64,000 bases of DNA from Candidatus Contendibacter sp. GTDB taxonomy: Bacteria > Pseudomonadota > Gammaproteobacteria > Competibacterales > Competibacteraceae. The position numbers and the translations under genes are program-made. The notes under the pieces are model-generated. The model ran no database searches. It saw nothing but the letters and a program-made list of their open reading frames with translations, and was not told the DNA's origin. Location of the stretch: the NCBI GenBank assembly GCA_029624765.1, contig JARSSO010000007.1:62001-126000 (forward strand). Reading direction: 5' to 3'. Shown here in pieces: positions 32,826-42,078 of the stretch; positions within the stretch are counted from its first letter, which is position 1; every line of letters begins with the position of its first letter.

Positions 32826-34598
32826 TTGCATTATCGGCCCGCGACCGATGGCGAGGGCGTGGTCAGCGACGCTGACGATCCCCGCTTCTTCCTCGCGCCG
32901 ACCGGCAAAACCGATCCCCGAGCCGAACTCGCCGCGACCCTGCGCGCCTTTTTTAGCGCCGACCGGGTCGGCGGCGACCCGCAGCCGGCCCAATGCGCCT
33001 TCATCGCCCGCTACCGCTGGCTGAAAGGTGAATTGAGTTTTGACGACCGCCGCTTGCGGCCGCACGACTGCGCGCGGTTCCAGCAATGGTTCCACGCGCT
33101 GAACGCGGAAGCCGCGACGCTGGTGTTCGCCTCGGCCTATCTCAACAATCCCGCCTCGCTGTTCGGCCATACCCTGTTGCGGCTGGACCAACGCGGCCAG
33201 ACCGATCAAACCCGGTTGCTGGCCTACGCCATCAACTACGCCGCCGACGATACCGACGCCAACGCGCTGATGTATGTGCTCGATGGCGTCTCCGGCGGTT
33301 TCAAGGGCCGGTTCGATATCCAGCCCTATTACAAGCTGGTGCGCGCCTACAGCGATCTGGAAAGCCGCGACCTTTGGGAATACCGGCTGAACCTGTCCGG
33401 GAGCCAGTTGCAACGCTTGTTGGAGCATGTCTGGGAACTGCGCGGCATCGAGTTCGATTACTATTTTTTCCGGGAAAACTGCGCCTGGCAATTGTTGACG
33501 CTGCTGGAAGCCGCCGACCCGGAGTTGCGGCTGAGCGATGAATACCTGCTTTGGACGTTGCCGGCCGATACGATCCGGCTGCTGGCCCGGCAACCGGGGC
33601 TGGTCGGCGCGGTGACCGCCCGTCCGGCGCGCGGCACAAGCATCAACCGCCGTTACGAGGCGCTGACCGCGGGTGAACGGCAACTGGCGCGGCGATTGCG
33701 CAACGATCCGGCGGTGATCGACGCGCCCGATTTTGCCGGACTGGCCCCGGAACGGCAGGCGTTGCTGCTGGAACTTGCCCTGGACGAACGCCAGCACCGC
33801 CGCGCCGACAAGACCAGGCCGACAACTGGAACGATTGCGCCGCCCGATGCCATCGCGCATCGATGGTTGACCGCCCGCACCCGGTTGTCGGTCGCGGCCG
33901 CGCCGGTCGCGGTCGAACCCTACGCCACTCGCCCGGAAACCGGTCGCGCCTCGCGGCGGATGGGCGTCGGAATCGGGCAACGGGACGGGGCGTCGTTCGT
34001 GGAACTGGACGCCCGGGCCAGTTACCACGACTTGCTGGAGCCGGACATCGGTTACACGCCCAACGCCCAGATCGAGTTGTTGAGCATTGCCCTGCGCCAC
34101 TACCCGGATCGCGATGGATTGAAGCTTGACCGGTTGACCCTGCTCGATATCACCTCGTTGCCGCCGGTCGATGCGTTGACGCCACGCCCGGCCTGGCGGA
34201 TTCACGCTGGCTGGGAAGCGGTTCCCCAGCCGGATTGCCTGATGTGCATGGCCTTCAATCTCGGCGGTGGGCTGGGGCTGGCGGCGGAAACCGGCTGGCC
34301 GTGGCGAACGGTCTGGTTCGCGTTGCCGGGACTGGAGTTTGACGCCAGCGATGAATTCACCGCCGGTTATCGCGCTGGACTGGCGCTGACCGCCGGGGCG
34401 TTGCTGGAACCGGCGGCGGGTTGGAAGGTGCTGGCCAGCGCGACCTGGCTGGATTACCGGCTGGGCGAAACCGGTTCGGCGGCGCGGGCGGCGGTGCGAC
34501 AGCATTGGGCGTTGAATCGGGACTTATCGCTTGGGATGGACTGGCGCCATTGGGAGGGAATCCACGAATTCGAGATTGGGCTGCGGGTGTATTTCTAG
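32826..34598 (+). CDS. DUF4105 envelope protein (N-terminus unresolved)
   Basis: A protein of at least 590 residues with the Lnb N-terminal/DUF4105 periplasmic domain (ATLVFASAYLNNPASLFGHTLLRLD, LLAYAINYAAD, FDYYFFRENCAWQLLTLLEAA) and a C-terminal part with alternating strands ending IHEFEIGLRVYF, typical of an outer-membrane beta-barrel end. The first usual start codon in frame is TTG at 32826, but the frame is open and clearly coding back to about 32676, with a signal-like stretch (GVLLLGLSIGTADARA) and no ATG, GTG or TTG after the in-frame TGA at 32661. The true start may be a rare codon such as ATC at 32676, or a frameshift may have removed it. Confidence 0.8.
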   Translation: MHYRPATDGEGVVSDADDPRFFLAPTGKTDPRAELAATLRAFFSADRVGGDPQPAQCAFIARYRWLKGELSFDDRRLRPHDCARFQQWFHALNAEAATLVFASAYLNNPASLFGHTLLRLDQRGQTDQTRLLAYAINYAADDTDANALMYVLDGVSGGFKGRFDIQPYYKLVRAYSDLESRDLWEYRLNLSGSQLQRLLEHVWELRGIEFDYYFFRENCAWQLLTLLEAADPELRLSDEYLLWTLPADTIRLLARQPGLVGAVTARPARGTSINRRYEALTAGERQLARRLRNDPAVIDAPDFAGLAPERQALLLELALDERQHRRADKTRPTTGTIAPPDAIAHRWLTARTRLSVAAAPVAVEPYATRPETGRASRRMGVGIGQRDGASFVELDARASYHDLLEPDIGYTPNAQIELLSIALRHYPDRDGLKLDRLTLLDITSLPPVDALTPRPAWRIHAGWEAVPQPDCLMCMAFNLGGGLGLAAETGWPWRTVWFALPGLEFDASDEFTAGYRAGLALTAGALLEPAAGWKVLASATWLDYRLGETGSAARAAVRQHWALNRDLSLGMDWRHWEGIHEFEIGLRVYF

Positions 34599-34627
34599 GC
34601 GCGGATCGGAACGGAAGGTGGAAGGAG

Positions 34628-36289
34628 TCATGCGGAAACCCGCGGGTTCTCGACCGGGGTGGCCTGAAATTCGCGGACGTACTGATCCAAACCGCCCAGC
34701 GTTCCGCAGACGAACAGAACGTCGTCCGGGCGCACCCGGAAGGCGTCGTCGAACTTGACGAACACGTTCCGATCCCGCTCCACCGCCACCACCGCCGCGC
34801 CGGTTCGCTCGCGCACCCGTGCGCGCCACGGATGCAGCCCCACCAACGCGCCGGCCGCCAGCCGGACGAACTTGATGCGCGGTTCGACCGCGACCGCCTG
34901 CTCGCCAAGCAGATGATAGGCGAGAATTTCCCCGGCCATCTGCCCGACCGATAGCGCGAAATCCGCGCCGGCCTGATACAGCCGCGCCACGTTCGGCGCC
35001 CGGTTGACTCGGACGATCAGAGGCACCTCGGGAGCATAGTCGCGGACCACCGCCGTGGCGAAAACACCTTCACTGTCGTTGCTCAACGCCAGCACCACCG
35101 CGCTCGCCGCGCGCACGTTCGCCCGGTCCAGCGTGGCGTGCTCAAGCAGGTTGCCGACGATATCGACCCCTGGCGCAAGCTGTTGATCGATGACGACGGT
35201 CATTTCATGGGCGTCGCGCAGCATTTCCACCACCTTGCCGCCGACCGTGCCGTAACCGGCCACCACGATGGGGCCGGTGCGGCGAATCGGCGCGGCCAGT
35301 TGCTCGACCTGGGCCAGATTAGCGTGCGCGCCGACCGCGACCAGAATCACACCCGGCTCGATGCGCGTATCGGTGCCCGTGGCGACAGCGAAGTTTCCGC
35401 CCAGCCATTGCCCGATCACGGTCACGCCGTGGCGTTCGCGCAGCCGTAAATCGCCGAGTCGTTGCCCGGCCAGCGGACTGTCGAGGCGGACCCGAAATTC
35501 GGCCAGGCCCACCTGCCCGCCGAGCAGATGCAAGCCTTCCGCCGGCGGACGGATGCGGGCGCTGGCGCGGGCCGCCAGCGCCGCGCCCAGGACATGGGTC
35601 GGCGTGAATACCGCCGACGCGCCCACCTTCAACATTGGCGGCCGGTACAGGGGATTGTCGGCGAGCGAGTAAATTGGACCGTCGAAACCCGATTCGCGGG
35701 CCATCAGGATGCAGATGGCGTTGGCGTGATCGTCGGCGTTGGTGACCACCGCTTGCGCCGATTTCACCCCCGCCAGCGCCGCCGGGTCTTCATCGAGGCT
35801 GCCGAGCACCACGGGATAGCCGCGGTCGCGCAGGCCGCGAGCCAACATCATGTCCTCCTCAAGGATCACGAACGGGGAACCGATCCGGTGGAATTCCTCC
35901 AGCAGGGAATCGATCGCTGGACCGTAGCGGTAGAACAGCACCCGTCCGCTCATCGGCGGCAGGACGCGCGGCAACCGCGCCTCGAACCGTTCCTCAAAGT
36001 AGGGCAGCACGTAGATGGGGAAGACCAGAACGAGGAAAAACATGCCGACGAACTGGGTCAGGATGACAAACAGGATCATGAGCGGATGGTGCCAGGGCGC
36101 ATAGGCGCCGTAACCGGTGGTGGTCAGCGTTTCGGAGGCCCATTCCAGACTTGCCCAGAACGTGGTCGGTTTGCCTTCCAGATAGGTGGAACCGAGCATG
36201 TAAATGCCGCCAAAGATCAGAACCGCCGTCGGCATACTGACAAGCAGCGCGATCAAGCGCCAAGTCGAACGTTGAATTCCCTGGAGCAT
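34628..36289 (-). CDS. Potassium channel with two TrkA (RCK) modules
   Basis: A 553-residue protein: helix 1 (LIALLVSMPTAVLIFGGIYML), pore with the K+ filter TTTGYGAY (T56-G61 onwards), helix 2 (MILFVILTQFVGMFFLVLVF), then a cytoplasmic tail with two RCK units. The first NAD-binding fold (RVLFYRYGPAIDSLLEEF, FVILEEDMMLARGL) lacks a clear GxGxxG, whereas the second (GPIVVAGYGTVGGKVVEML) has it. Each is followed by a TrkA-C domain. It should be a ligand-gated K+ channel rather than a transporter. ATG at 36289. Confidence 0.88.
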   Translation of the reverse strand: MLQGIQRSTWRLIALLVSMPTAVLIFGGIYMLGSTYLEGKPTTFWASLEWASETLTTTGYGAYAPWHHPLMILFVILTQFVGMFFLVLVFPIYVLPYFEERFEARLPRVLPPMSGRVLFYRYGPAIDSLLEEFHRIGSPFVILEEDMMLARGLRDRGYPVVLGSLDEDPAALAGVKSAQAVVTNADDHANAICILMARESGFDGPIYSLADNPLYRPPMLKVGASAVFTPTHVLGAALAARASARIRPPAEGLHLLGGQVGLAEFRVRLDSPLAGQRLGDLRLRERHGVTVIGQWLGGNFAVATGTDTRIEPGVILVAVGAHANLAQVEQLAAPIRRTGPIVVAGYGTVGGKVVEMLRDAHEMTVVIDQQLAPGVDIVGNLLEHATLDRANVRAASAVVLALSNDSEGVFATAVVRDYAPEVPLIVRVNRAPNVARLYQAGADFALSVGQMAGEILAYHLLGEQAVAVEPRIKFVRLAAGALVGLHPWRARVRERTGAAVVAVERDRNVFVKFDDAFRVRPDDVLFVCGTLGGLDQYVREFQATPVENPRVSA

Positions 36290-36364
36290 GTTTTTTTATC
36301 CCTGGCGGGTAGCTGGCGAAACCGTTCTGACAAATAGGACGCATCGGCATTCGATGGCCGGGAG

Positions 36365-36387
36365 AATTTTGTGCACCGCACAAAATT
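36365..36387. promoter_or_regulatory. Inverted repeat between divergent genes
   Basis: Perfect 10-bp arms AATTTTGTGC and GCACAAAATT with a 3-bp spacer lie 55 bp before the 36442 gene and 76 bp before the channel gene. A TATTAT -10-like hexamer follows at 36393. It suits an operator controlling one or both genes; there is no T-run that would make it a terminator on the plus strand. Confidence 0.5.
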
Positions 36388-36441
36388 TTCTGTTATTATT
36401 TTACCGTTCGCTAGCGAGGGGGTCGACCCGCGAGAAAAGTC

Positions 36442-36900
36442 ATGTATATCGCCGATGATCCAACCCTGGCGCTGATTACCCGTTTTGTCGGGGACGTTCA
36501 GGATACGAATTTGTCCGACACGGAATTTCTGCTCCAGCAGATCGCGGCCATCGAACGATACGTGGCGCCGTTTCCCGACGAGGAACGGCAGGAGCGGGCG
36601 TTGGAATGGATCGCGGCGCATGCCCGGCATTACCGCCAGCAGTGGCAAAAACAGGCGGCGGTCGGGGCGCTGGCTCACGCGCGTTGTCCTGATTGCCCGT
36701 TGGACGGTGACGACCGGGCCACACCGTGCGCGGTCCATAAACGGTGGTTGGATCTGTTGCGTCGCTACGCCGCCGCCGAGATTTCCTCGCAAGAATACGT
36801 TGAGGATTCCCTGAAACTCCTCGGTCGGTATAAGAACCAGTTGAAGGTAAGCCGAACTCGCCAGCGCCGAAGCGCTGCTTCGGTGCTTGATCCCGGCTGA
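36442..36900 (+). CDS. Hypothetical protein with CxxC...C motif
   Basis: A 152-residue soluble, mostly helical protein. The centre contains HARCPDCPLDGDDRATPCAVHKRW, a Cys/His group (CPDC, C, H) that could bind a metal or cluster. The family is not recognised. ATG at 36442. It is divergent from the K+ channel gene across a region with a perfect inverted repeat at 36365-36387. Its 3' end lies 25 bp from the convergent threonine-aldolase gene. Confidence 0.7.
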   Translation: MYIADDPTLALITRFVGDVQDTNLSDTEFLLQQIAAIERYVAPFPDEERQERALEWIAAHARHYRQQWQKQAAVGALAHARCPDCPLDGDDRATPCAVHKRWLDLLRRYAAAEISSQEYVEDSLKLLGRYKNQLKVSRTRQRRSAASVLDPG

Positions 36901-36925
36901 GCCGGTCAACCGCCGATTTTCGTCT

Positions 36926-37983
36926 TCACCGCGTCGCCCGCAGGGCGGCCTTGACGTCGGCGACGAACGCCCGCACGGTCGTTTCCTCGGTATCCCAGGC
37001 GCACATCAGCCGCGCGCCGCCCACGCCGATGAAGGTATAGAACACCAGCCCCGCTGGCGCAGTGTCGTGATCGCCGCCTCCGGCAACCGCGCGAACACGG
37101 CGTTGGCCTGGCGCGGGAACATCAATTCCACTTCCGGCAAGGCGCGCAGTGCTTCTTCCAGCAGGGCGGCGCAATGGTTCGCGTGCGCGGCGTGGCGCAA
37201 CCAGGCGCCGTCCTTCAACAACCCCAGCCATTGCGCCGCCAGGAACCGCATCTTGGATGCGAGTTGCCCGGCCTGCTTGCAGCGATAGGCGAATTCCTCG
37301 GCGGCGGCCAGATCGAAGAACAGCACTGCTTCACCCACCGCCAGGCCATTCTTGGACCCCCCGAAACAGAGTACGTCGATCCCGCATTCCACGGTCAGGG
37401 CGCGGGGCGGCAGATCGAGCGCGGCCACCGCGTTGGCGAAGCGGGCGCCGTCCAGGTGCAGCTTCAGATCGTGCTGGCGCGCGACTTGGCGGATGCTCTG
37501 CAATTCGGCGGGGGTGTAGACCGTGCCCAGCTCGGTGGCCTGGGTCAGGCTGATGACTCGGGGTTTGGGATAGTGGATGTCGCCGCGCCGGGTGACGATT
37601 TCTTCCACGCTGGCCGGATCGAGCTTGCCATTATGCCCGTCGGCCAGCAGCAGCTTGGCGCCGTGCGAGAAGAACTCCGGAGCGCCGCACTCGTCGGTTT
37701 CGACGTGGGCATGGCGGTGGCAGATGATGCTGTGATAGGACTGGCACAGGCTGGCCAGCGCCAGGGCGTTCGCCGCCGTGCCGTTGAAAACGAAGAACAC
37801 CTCGCAGGGCGTCTCGAACAAGGCGCGGAACTGGTCGCAGGCCTCGGCGGTCCAGCGGTCCTGGCCGTAGGAGGGGGCATGGCCCTGGTTGGCCTGTTCC
37901 AGCGCCGCCAGGGCTTCCGGGCACAGGCCGGCGTAATTGTCGCTGGCCAGTTGCTGTCGCATTGGCCGGTCATGGGGGGGCAT
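36926..37983 (-). pseudogene. Low-specificity threonine aldolase, frameshifted near C-terminus
   Basis: A PLP-dependent beta-eliminating lyase: MRQQLASDNYAGLCPEALAALEQAN, VFNGTAANALALASL, HAHVETDECGAPEFF, LHLDGARFANAV, and the PLP Lys in CFGGSKNGLAVGEAV. The reading frame is lost at a run of four C (37049-37052): before it the protein reads ITTLRQRG, and the expected continuation (LVFYTFIGVGGARLMCAWDTEE...VKAALRATR, stop at 36926) lies in another frame. One extra base in that run would restore a normal-length enzyme. As written, the protein ends early with WCSIPSSAWAARG. ATG at 37983 has GAGAGA upstream. It may be a sequencing error or a true frameshift. Confidence 0.8.
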
Positions 37984-38042
37984 TGCGGGATCTCTCTTGG
38001 GGGTCATCAAGTTGCCACCCTGGCAACCGCGTTCGCGTCTTT

Positions 38043-38645
38043 TCAGGTCGCAGTCATGACATCGAACCGGCGCGGCTGAAAATCGTCGGGGACTTGCAAT
38101 TCGAACAGGTCGTCGTGAATGTAGGCAAGGTACAGCCCCTGCGCCAGTACTTGCGGAATCAAGGCGTCGGGGATGTCCACCGCGGCCAGAATCCCGTACA
38201 ACGCCTTGCTCCGATGTTCGGGGAACCAGTCCGGGAACCGTTTCAGGATGTTCAGCAACTGCTCGATGTCCTTCTCCCGCAGGTGGCTTTTGACTTCCAC
38301 GACATAGGCGGCGTTGACGGTCCCGTTGGCATAGGCCAGCACGTCGATTTCCAGGTGTTGCCCTTCGCGGGACAACCGCACGCTGGGGCTGATCGTATCG
38401 ACGCCAAAGCGCTGCCGGAGAATCTTTTGCATCGAGGGTAGAGCCAGACCTTCGGTGAAACTGCCAAACTTGTTCCCCAAGCCACCGATTTGCTGACCCA
38501 GTGCCTTGATCATGCGGTCGGTTTCCTGGAACTTGCGGTCGGTTTCCTGGAACTTGCGGTCGGTTTCCCGAGACTGCTCTCGCAGCAGGCGGTCGGTTTC
38601 CTGGAACAATGCCCAGATGTCGTCAAGTGAGGCCGTTGTATTCAT
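38043..38645 (-). CDS. DUF3782-like protein with PD-(D/E)XK nuclease-type fold
   Basis: A 200-residue protein. Residues 17-45 are a coiled coil built of repeats of ETDRKFQ (three near-identical 21-bp DNA units around 38512-38585). The rest resembles the DUF3782/COG5493 group: FGSFTEGLALPSMQKILRQRFGVD, then EIDVLAYANGTVNAAYVVEVKSHL, with a D...EVK pattern matching the PD-(D/E)XK active site. The biological role is unknown. The gene is divergent from the winged-helix/ATPase module and separated from it by an AT-rich region with direct repeats. Confidence 0.75.
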   Translation of the reverse strand: MNTTASLDDIWALFQETDRLLREQSRETDRKFQETDRKFQETDRMIKALGQQIGGLGNKFGSFTEGLALPSMQKILRQRFGVDTISPSVRLSREGQHLEIDVLAYANGTVNAAYVVEVKSHLREKDIEQLLNILKRFPDWFPEHRSKALYGILAAVDIPDALIPQVLAQGLYLAYIHDDLFELQVPDDFQPRRFDVMTAT

Positions 38646-38745
38646 GAGGGCGGGTTTCCAATGTAGCCATGTTACGGGACATTATATGCCGCTGGTTCCA
38701 TCTCCCACGAATGCCATCATCCGCGTCATTTTAGCATCCGGTCTT

Positions 38746-38828
38746 TCAGATATCTTTTTTTTCGTATAGCAGGCTTGCGGCCTGGGGTTTTTGTATGCTA
38801 TAAATCAGATATCTCTTTTAGTGTATAG
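38746..38828. repeat. Two 24-bp direct repeats in AT-rich region
   Basis: Copies at 38746-38769 and 38805-38828 begin TCAGATATCT and end GTATAG, differing at about four positions and spaced 59 bp. They lie upstream of the 38898/39119 module and could bind the small winged-helix protein. Confidence 0.6.
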
Positions 38829-38897
38829 AAATAAAGTCATGCCGCTCGTTCTTCACTATGGAACGGCGAGATCGACAAGAACGGTCAAAGAAAGCTG

Positions 38898-39119
38898 GTG
38901 GTTCCGGTCCTGAAACGGATCATGGACGCGGCGGACGGAATCCGACTGGATGACCTCGAACTGGCCGAAGGCTACTCGCGCATCGATCTAGCGGAGTTTC
39001 TGGACATGCTGGTCGAAGATGGCTTCATCCATTTCACCGAGGACGCCGACGCGAACCGGACCTGGGTGCCGGCGTCGCGACTGGCCCGGTTGTGGTGGAA
39101 ACGGTCGCGGCTGGCCTGA
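38898..39119 (+). CDS. Small winged-helix-like protein (start uncertain)
   Basis: At least 73 residues: LKRIMDAADGIRLDDLELAEGYSRIDLAEFLDMLVEDGFIHFTEDADANRTWVPASRLARLW, which looks like a compact winged-helix DNA-binding or adaptor domain. GTG at 38898 is the only usual in-frame start, but the frame is open back to about 38859 and reads NGEIDKNGQRKL, which looks coding. The ATG at 38839 is in another frame, so a one-base error is possible. Its TGA overlaps the ATG of the ATPase gene (TGATG), so the two are translationally coupled and probably act together. Confidence 0.6.
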   Translation: MVPVLKRIMDAADGIRLDDLELAEGYSRIDLAEFLDMLVEDGFIHFTEDADANRTWVPASRLARLWWKRSRLA

Positions 39120-41203
39120 TGAACGTGCCCGCCGCTCCGCTCGTCCAGACTTTCTTGACCCATCGGATGACCGACGAGACCATCCGCACGCTCGCCACCG
39201 GCCGCGAGCAGGAAATTGGACGAATCATGGACGCCGTTCGGCGTAGCCTCGGGGCCGCGCCCGGCGCATTGCAGCACGTCGCGATTTACGGCCCACGCGG
39301 ATTCGGTAAATCCTTCGTGGCCCGCTTGGCGCAGATCGAGACCGCCGATCTCGTCGCCGCGCGGGGCGTGCCCATCCCCTTCGTGCTGTTGCCGGAAGAG
39401 CAGCATAACCTGACGCGCAATCCGCACGCGCTTCCGGCCTATATCGCCCACAAGGTCGCCGACCTGCGCACCGGCGAGGATCGAAGCTGGGCGGGGGCGA
39501 TGTTCCAATGGCCCGATCCCGAGAAAGAGGCTCGCCAGTGGGACGAGGCCGTGGATCAGCTCGAACGCGAACTCGATCTGTCCTTGCCGGCGGGCCGGGG
39601 CATGGCCGTGGTGGTGATCGAGAACTTCGATGTTCTTCTCGCCAGCGTCTTCAAGGAGGATGTCGCCGAGCAGCGTTTGCGCAAGTGGCTGGATCGTCCG
39701 CGCAACCGGATCATGTTGATCGCCACGGCGACCGGCTCGGTGGACATGGACTACGAACGCCCCTTGTTCCAAGCCTTTCAGTCGATCCGCCTGGAACCCT
39801 GGTCGCAAGATACCTGCATCCTCTATTTCAACCGCCGTCGCGAGGCGGAGGCATTGGCGCCGCTGGATGCGGCGGCGGAAGCCAAGGCGCGGGCCGTGGC
39901 CGATTTCATCGGTGGCAACCCGCGTCTGGCGCAACTGCTGGCCGACGTGCTGGAAACGCAGGATGCGCTGTCGGTCGCCGCCACCATGAACGCGCTGGCC
40001 GATAAGCTCGCGGACTATTACCGGCGCCGCATCGACGATCTGCCCGCCCTGGCCCAGGGCCTGTTCGATGCGCTGATCCGAGGCGGCGAACCCGCGTCGC
40101 AGACCGAGCTGGCCCAGCGCGTCGACGCGGGAGGGCAAAGCACCATCGCCCGGGTGATGCAGGACTTGCAACGCGCCGACATTATCCGGGGGTTGCCGGC
40201 ATTGGACGGCCGCGAGACGCTCTACCGCGTTACCGACCGGGTGTTCGCGCATTTCTACCGCCTGCGCCAGGGCCAGCAGCTCGCGCTGCAAACGCCGCTC
40301 GCCACCATTCTCGACTTCTTGCGCGCCTTCTACTCGCGCGACGAACAACGGGCGCAAGCAATGCGGCACCTGAACGCGGGTCGGCCCGCCGAGGCGCGGC
40401 TGTTCGCCGAGTTGGCGGGGGATGTCGGCGAACAGGTCGAAGCCCTGTGCCTTGCCGCCTGGTCGCTCAGCGAGTTGGGACGGCACGAGGAGGCTCTAGC
40501 CACCGCCTTGGAGTCTTTCGCGCTCGCTCGATCCGTATCGGATATCTTTAATATCCGACTCGGAGCAACCGGAGCGATCAGGGCTGCCGCGCATGTACCC
40601 TCGCCCGAGGCCATCGACGCCTTTGCCATCTGGGTGGCGGAGGATGAAAAAACGCCGCAAGACGAAAAGGAACCCGATTGGAGACGATGGCTTAAAGAAC
40701 TTTTTGCGGCCGCCACCCGAGCGCGTGCTTGGGAAACCTTGGACAAGCTGCTCGAAACTTATTCGGATCGCTTGCCCAGCGGATACTTCTTCTGGCCCGC
40801 CGTTGGTGCGGCTATCGCTCGCACGGCGGCGGCGGAAGATCGGGCGGCGGGCTTCGAAGCCGCCCGAGGTGTCTTGCCGCGCGTGGTTCGCCTCTATGGC
40901 CTGCTCAAAAATCCCGACCTTTCTCCAAGTTCCGCGCTTTCCGACATTGTGTCCGCGTTTGCGCGAGATTGCCGGAACTCCGGTCTGATCCGCGATGTGG
41001 CGGGATTGTTGTCCCCGGAATTGGACCCCAAAGCACCCCAGCAAGCGTCCTTGCTACGTGCGCTCGCGCAAGTGGACGAAGCGAGTAAGCCGGAAGCGGT
41101 GCTGGTGCGGATGGACCCGGACATCGCGCTCTGGGTGCGGCGCATCCGCGACCTTCCGGAACCGGACGAAGCGCCACGGCGCCGCCGGACCCGGAACGGG
41201 TGA
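39119..41203 (+). CDS. P-loop ATPase with winged helix and helical repeats
   Basis: A 694-residue protein. Walker A is GPRGFGKS (residues 58-65) and Walker B MAVVVIENFDVLL; LIATATGS follows as a sensor-1-like strand. This is the AAA/STAND-type ATPase pattern. After it comes a winged helix (QTELAQRVDAGGQSTIARVMQDLQRADIIRG...YRVTDRVFAHFYRL), then about 300 residues of alpha-helical, TPR-like repeats. ATG at 39119 overlaps the stop of the small gene upstream. STAND-like proteins are often sensors in stress, toxin or phage-defence systems, but there is no effector domain that I recognise. Confidence 0.75.
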   Translation: MNVPAAPLVQTFLTHRMTDETIRTLATGREQEIGRIMDAVRRSLGAAPGALQHVAIYGPRGFGKSFVARLAQIETADLVAARGVPIPFVLLPEEQHNLTRNPHALPAYIAHKVADLRTGEDRSWAGAMFQWPDPEKEARQWDEAVDQLERELDLSLPAGRGMAVVVIENFDVLLASVFKEDVAEQRLRKWLDRPRNRIMLIATATGSVDMDYERPLFQAFQSIRLEPWSQDTCILYFNRRREAEALAPLDAAAEAKARAVADFIGGNPRLAQLLADVLETQDALSVAATMNALADKLADYYRRRIDDLPALAQGLFDALIRGGEPASQTELAQRVDAGGQSTIARVMQDLQRADIIRGLPALDGRETLYRVTDRVFAHFYRLRQGQQLALQTPLATILDFLRAFYSRDEQRAQAMRHLNAGRPAEARLFAELAGDVGEQVEALCLAAWSLSELGRHEEALATALESFALARSVSDIFNIRLGATGAIRAAAHVPSPEAIDAFAIWVAEDEKTPQDEKEPDWRRWLKELFAAATRARAWETLDKLLETYSDRLPSGYFFWPAVGAAIARTAAAEDRAAGFEAARGVLPRVVRLYGLLKNPDLSPSSALSDIVSAFARDCRNSGLIRDVAGLLSPELDPKAPQQASLLRALAQVDEASKPEAVLVRMDPDIALWVRRIRDLPEPDEAPRRRRTRNG

Positions 41204-41228
41204 CGACGCGGCAATCTGAACCGCCTCC

Positions 41229-42029
41229 TCACCGGGCCAGAAAAGGTTCCAACGCCGTCATGGACGCTTGCCAAAGTGCCTCGGCCAGCCGCGTATCACG
41301 GGCGATGGCCATAGGTCGGGCCGGCCGGCTGTCGACGAAATACTGGCCGGTCACGGCGCGAACGGCGTCCGCCGTCGCCAGATAGACCGAAGTTCGCGCG
41401 CCATCGGCGACGGACGCGCCGTCCCGGTCAAACCCGCTGCGCAGCAGTTTGGTGTCGATCACCCCTGGATGCAGGCAATTGGCGGTCGCCGCCGGGCCGG
41501 CCAGCCGTCGGGCCAGCGCCTGGGTGAACAGGATATTCGCCAGCTTCGAGGTGGCGTAGGCGACGTAGCCGTCAAACCGGCGGGCGAAGGTCAGATCGTT
41601 CAGGTCCAGCCGGGCGCCCTGATGGGCGACCGAGCTGACCGTGACGATTCGGCCCTGGGGACTGGCCTGGATCGTTTCCAACAGCGCCTGGGTCAGCAGA
41701 AAGGGCGCGAAGTGATTGACCGCCAGAGTCATCTCGAATCCGTCCACAGTCAGGCGGCGCTGGTGTTCGTACACTCCGGCGTTGTGGATCAGGACATCGA
41801 GCGTTGGGGCCTGCTGGCGGACCTGTGCGGCCAGCGCCAGCACCTGGCGCATCTCGGCCAGATCGCCCCAGACCGGCACGGCGGCCGACGCATCGAGGGT
41901 CTGAATCGTCTGTTGCGCGCGTTCCAGGGTACGCCCGTGCAGCAATACTTGATGACCGAGCGCCAGCAATTGCCGCGCGGTTTCCCGACCGATGCCGTCG
42001 GTCGCGCCGGTGATGAGGATGGTTTTCAT
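41229..42029 (-). CDS. Short-chain dehydrogenase/reductase
   Basis: A 266-residue SDR with the cofactor motif TGATDGIG (residues 7-14), NAG in LIHNAGVYEHQ, catalytic Ser in VTVSSVAH and catalytic YxxxK in YATSK. The layout (TILITGATDGIGRETARQL...) is that of the retinol-dehydrogenase-like classical SDRs acting with NADP. Substrate is unknown. It is convergent with the ATPase gene (25 bp) and lies downstream of the SNF2 helicase gene on the same strand with a 49-bp gap. Confidence 0.88.
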   Translation of the reverse strand: MKTILITGATDGIGRETARQLLALGHQVLLHGRTLERAQQTIQTLDASAAVPVWGDLAEMRQVLALAAQVRQQAPTLDVLIHNAGVYEHQRRLTVDGFEMTLAVNHFAPFLLTQALLETIQASPQGRIVTVSSVAHQGARLDLNDLTFARRFDGYVAYATSKLANILFTQALARRLAGPAATANCLHPGVIDTKLLRSGFDRDGASVADGARTSVYLATADAVRAVTGQYFVDSRPARPMAIARDTRLAEALWQASMTALEPFLAR

Positions 42030-42078
42030 GGTGGTGTCGCCCGCTCGTTCGTTCGCGAAAAGGGAAAAAAGCTCCCGC

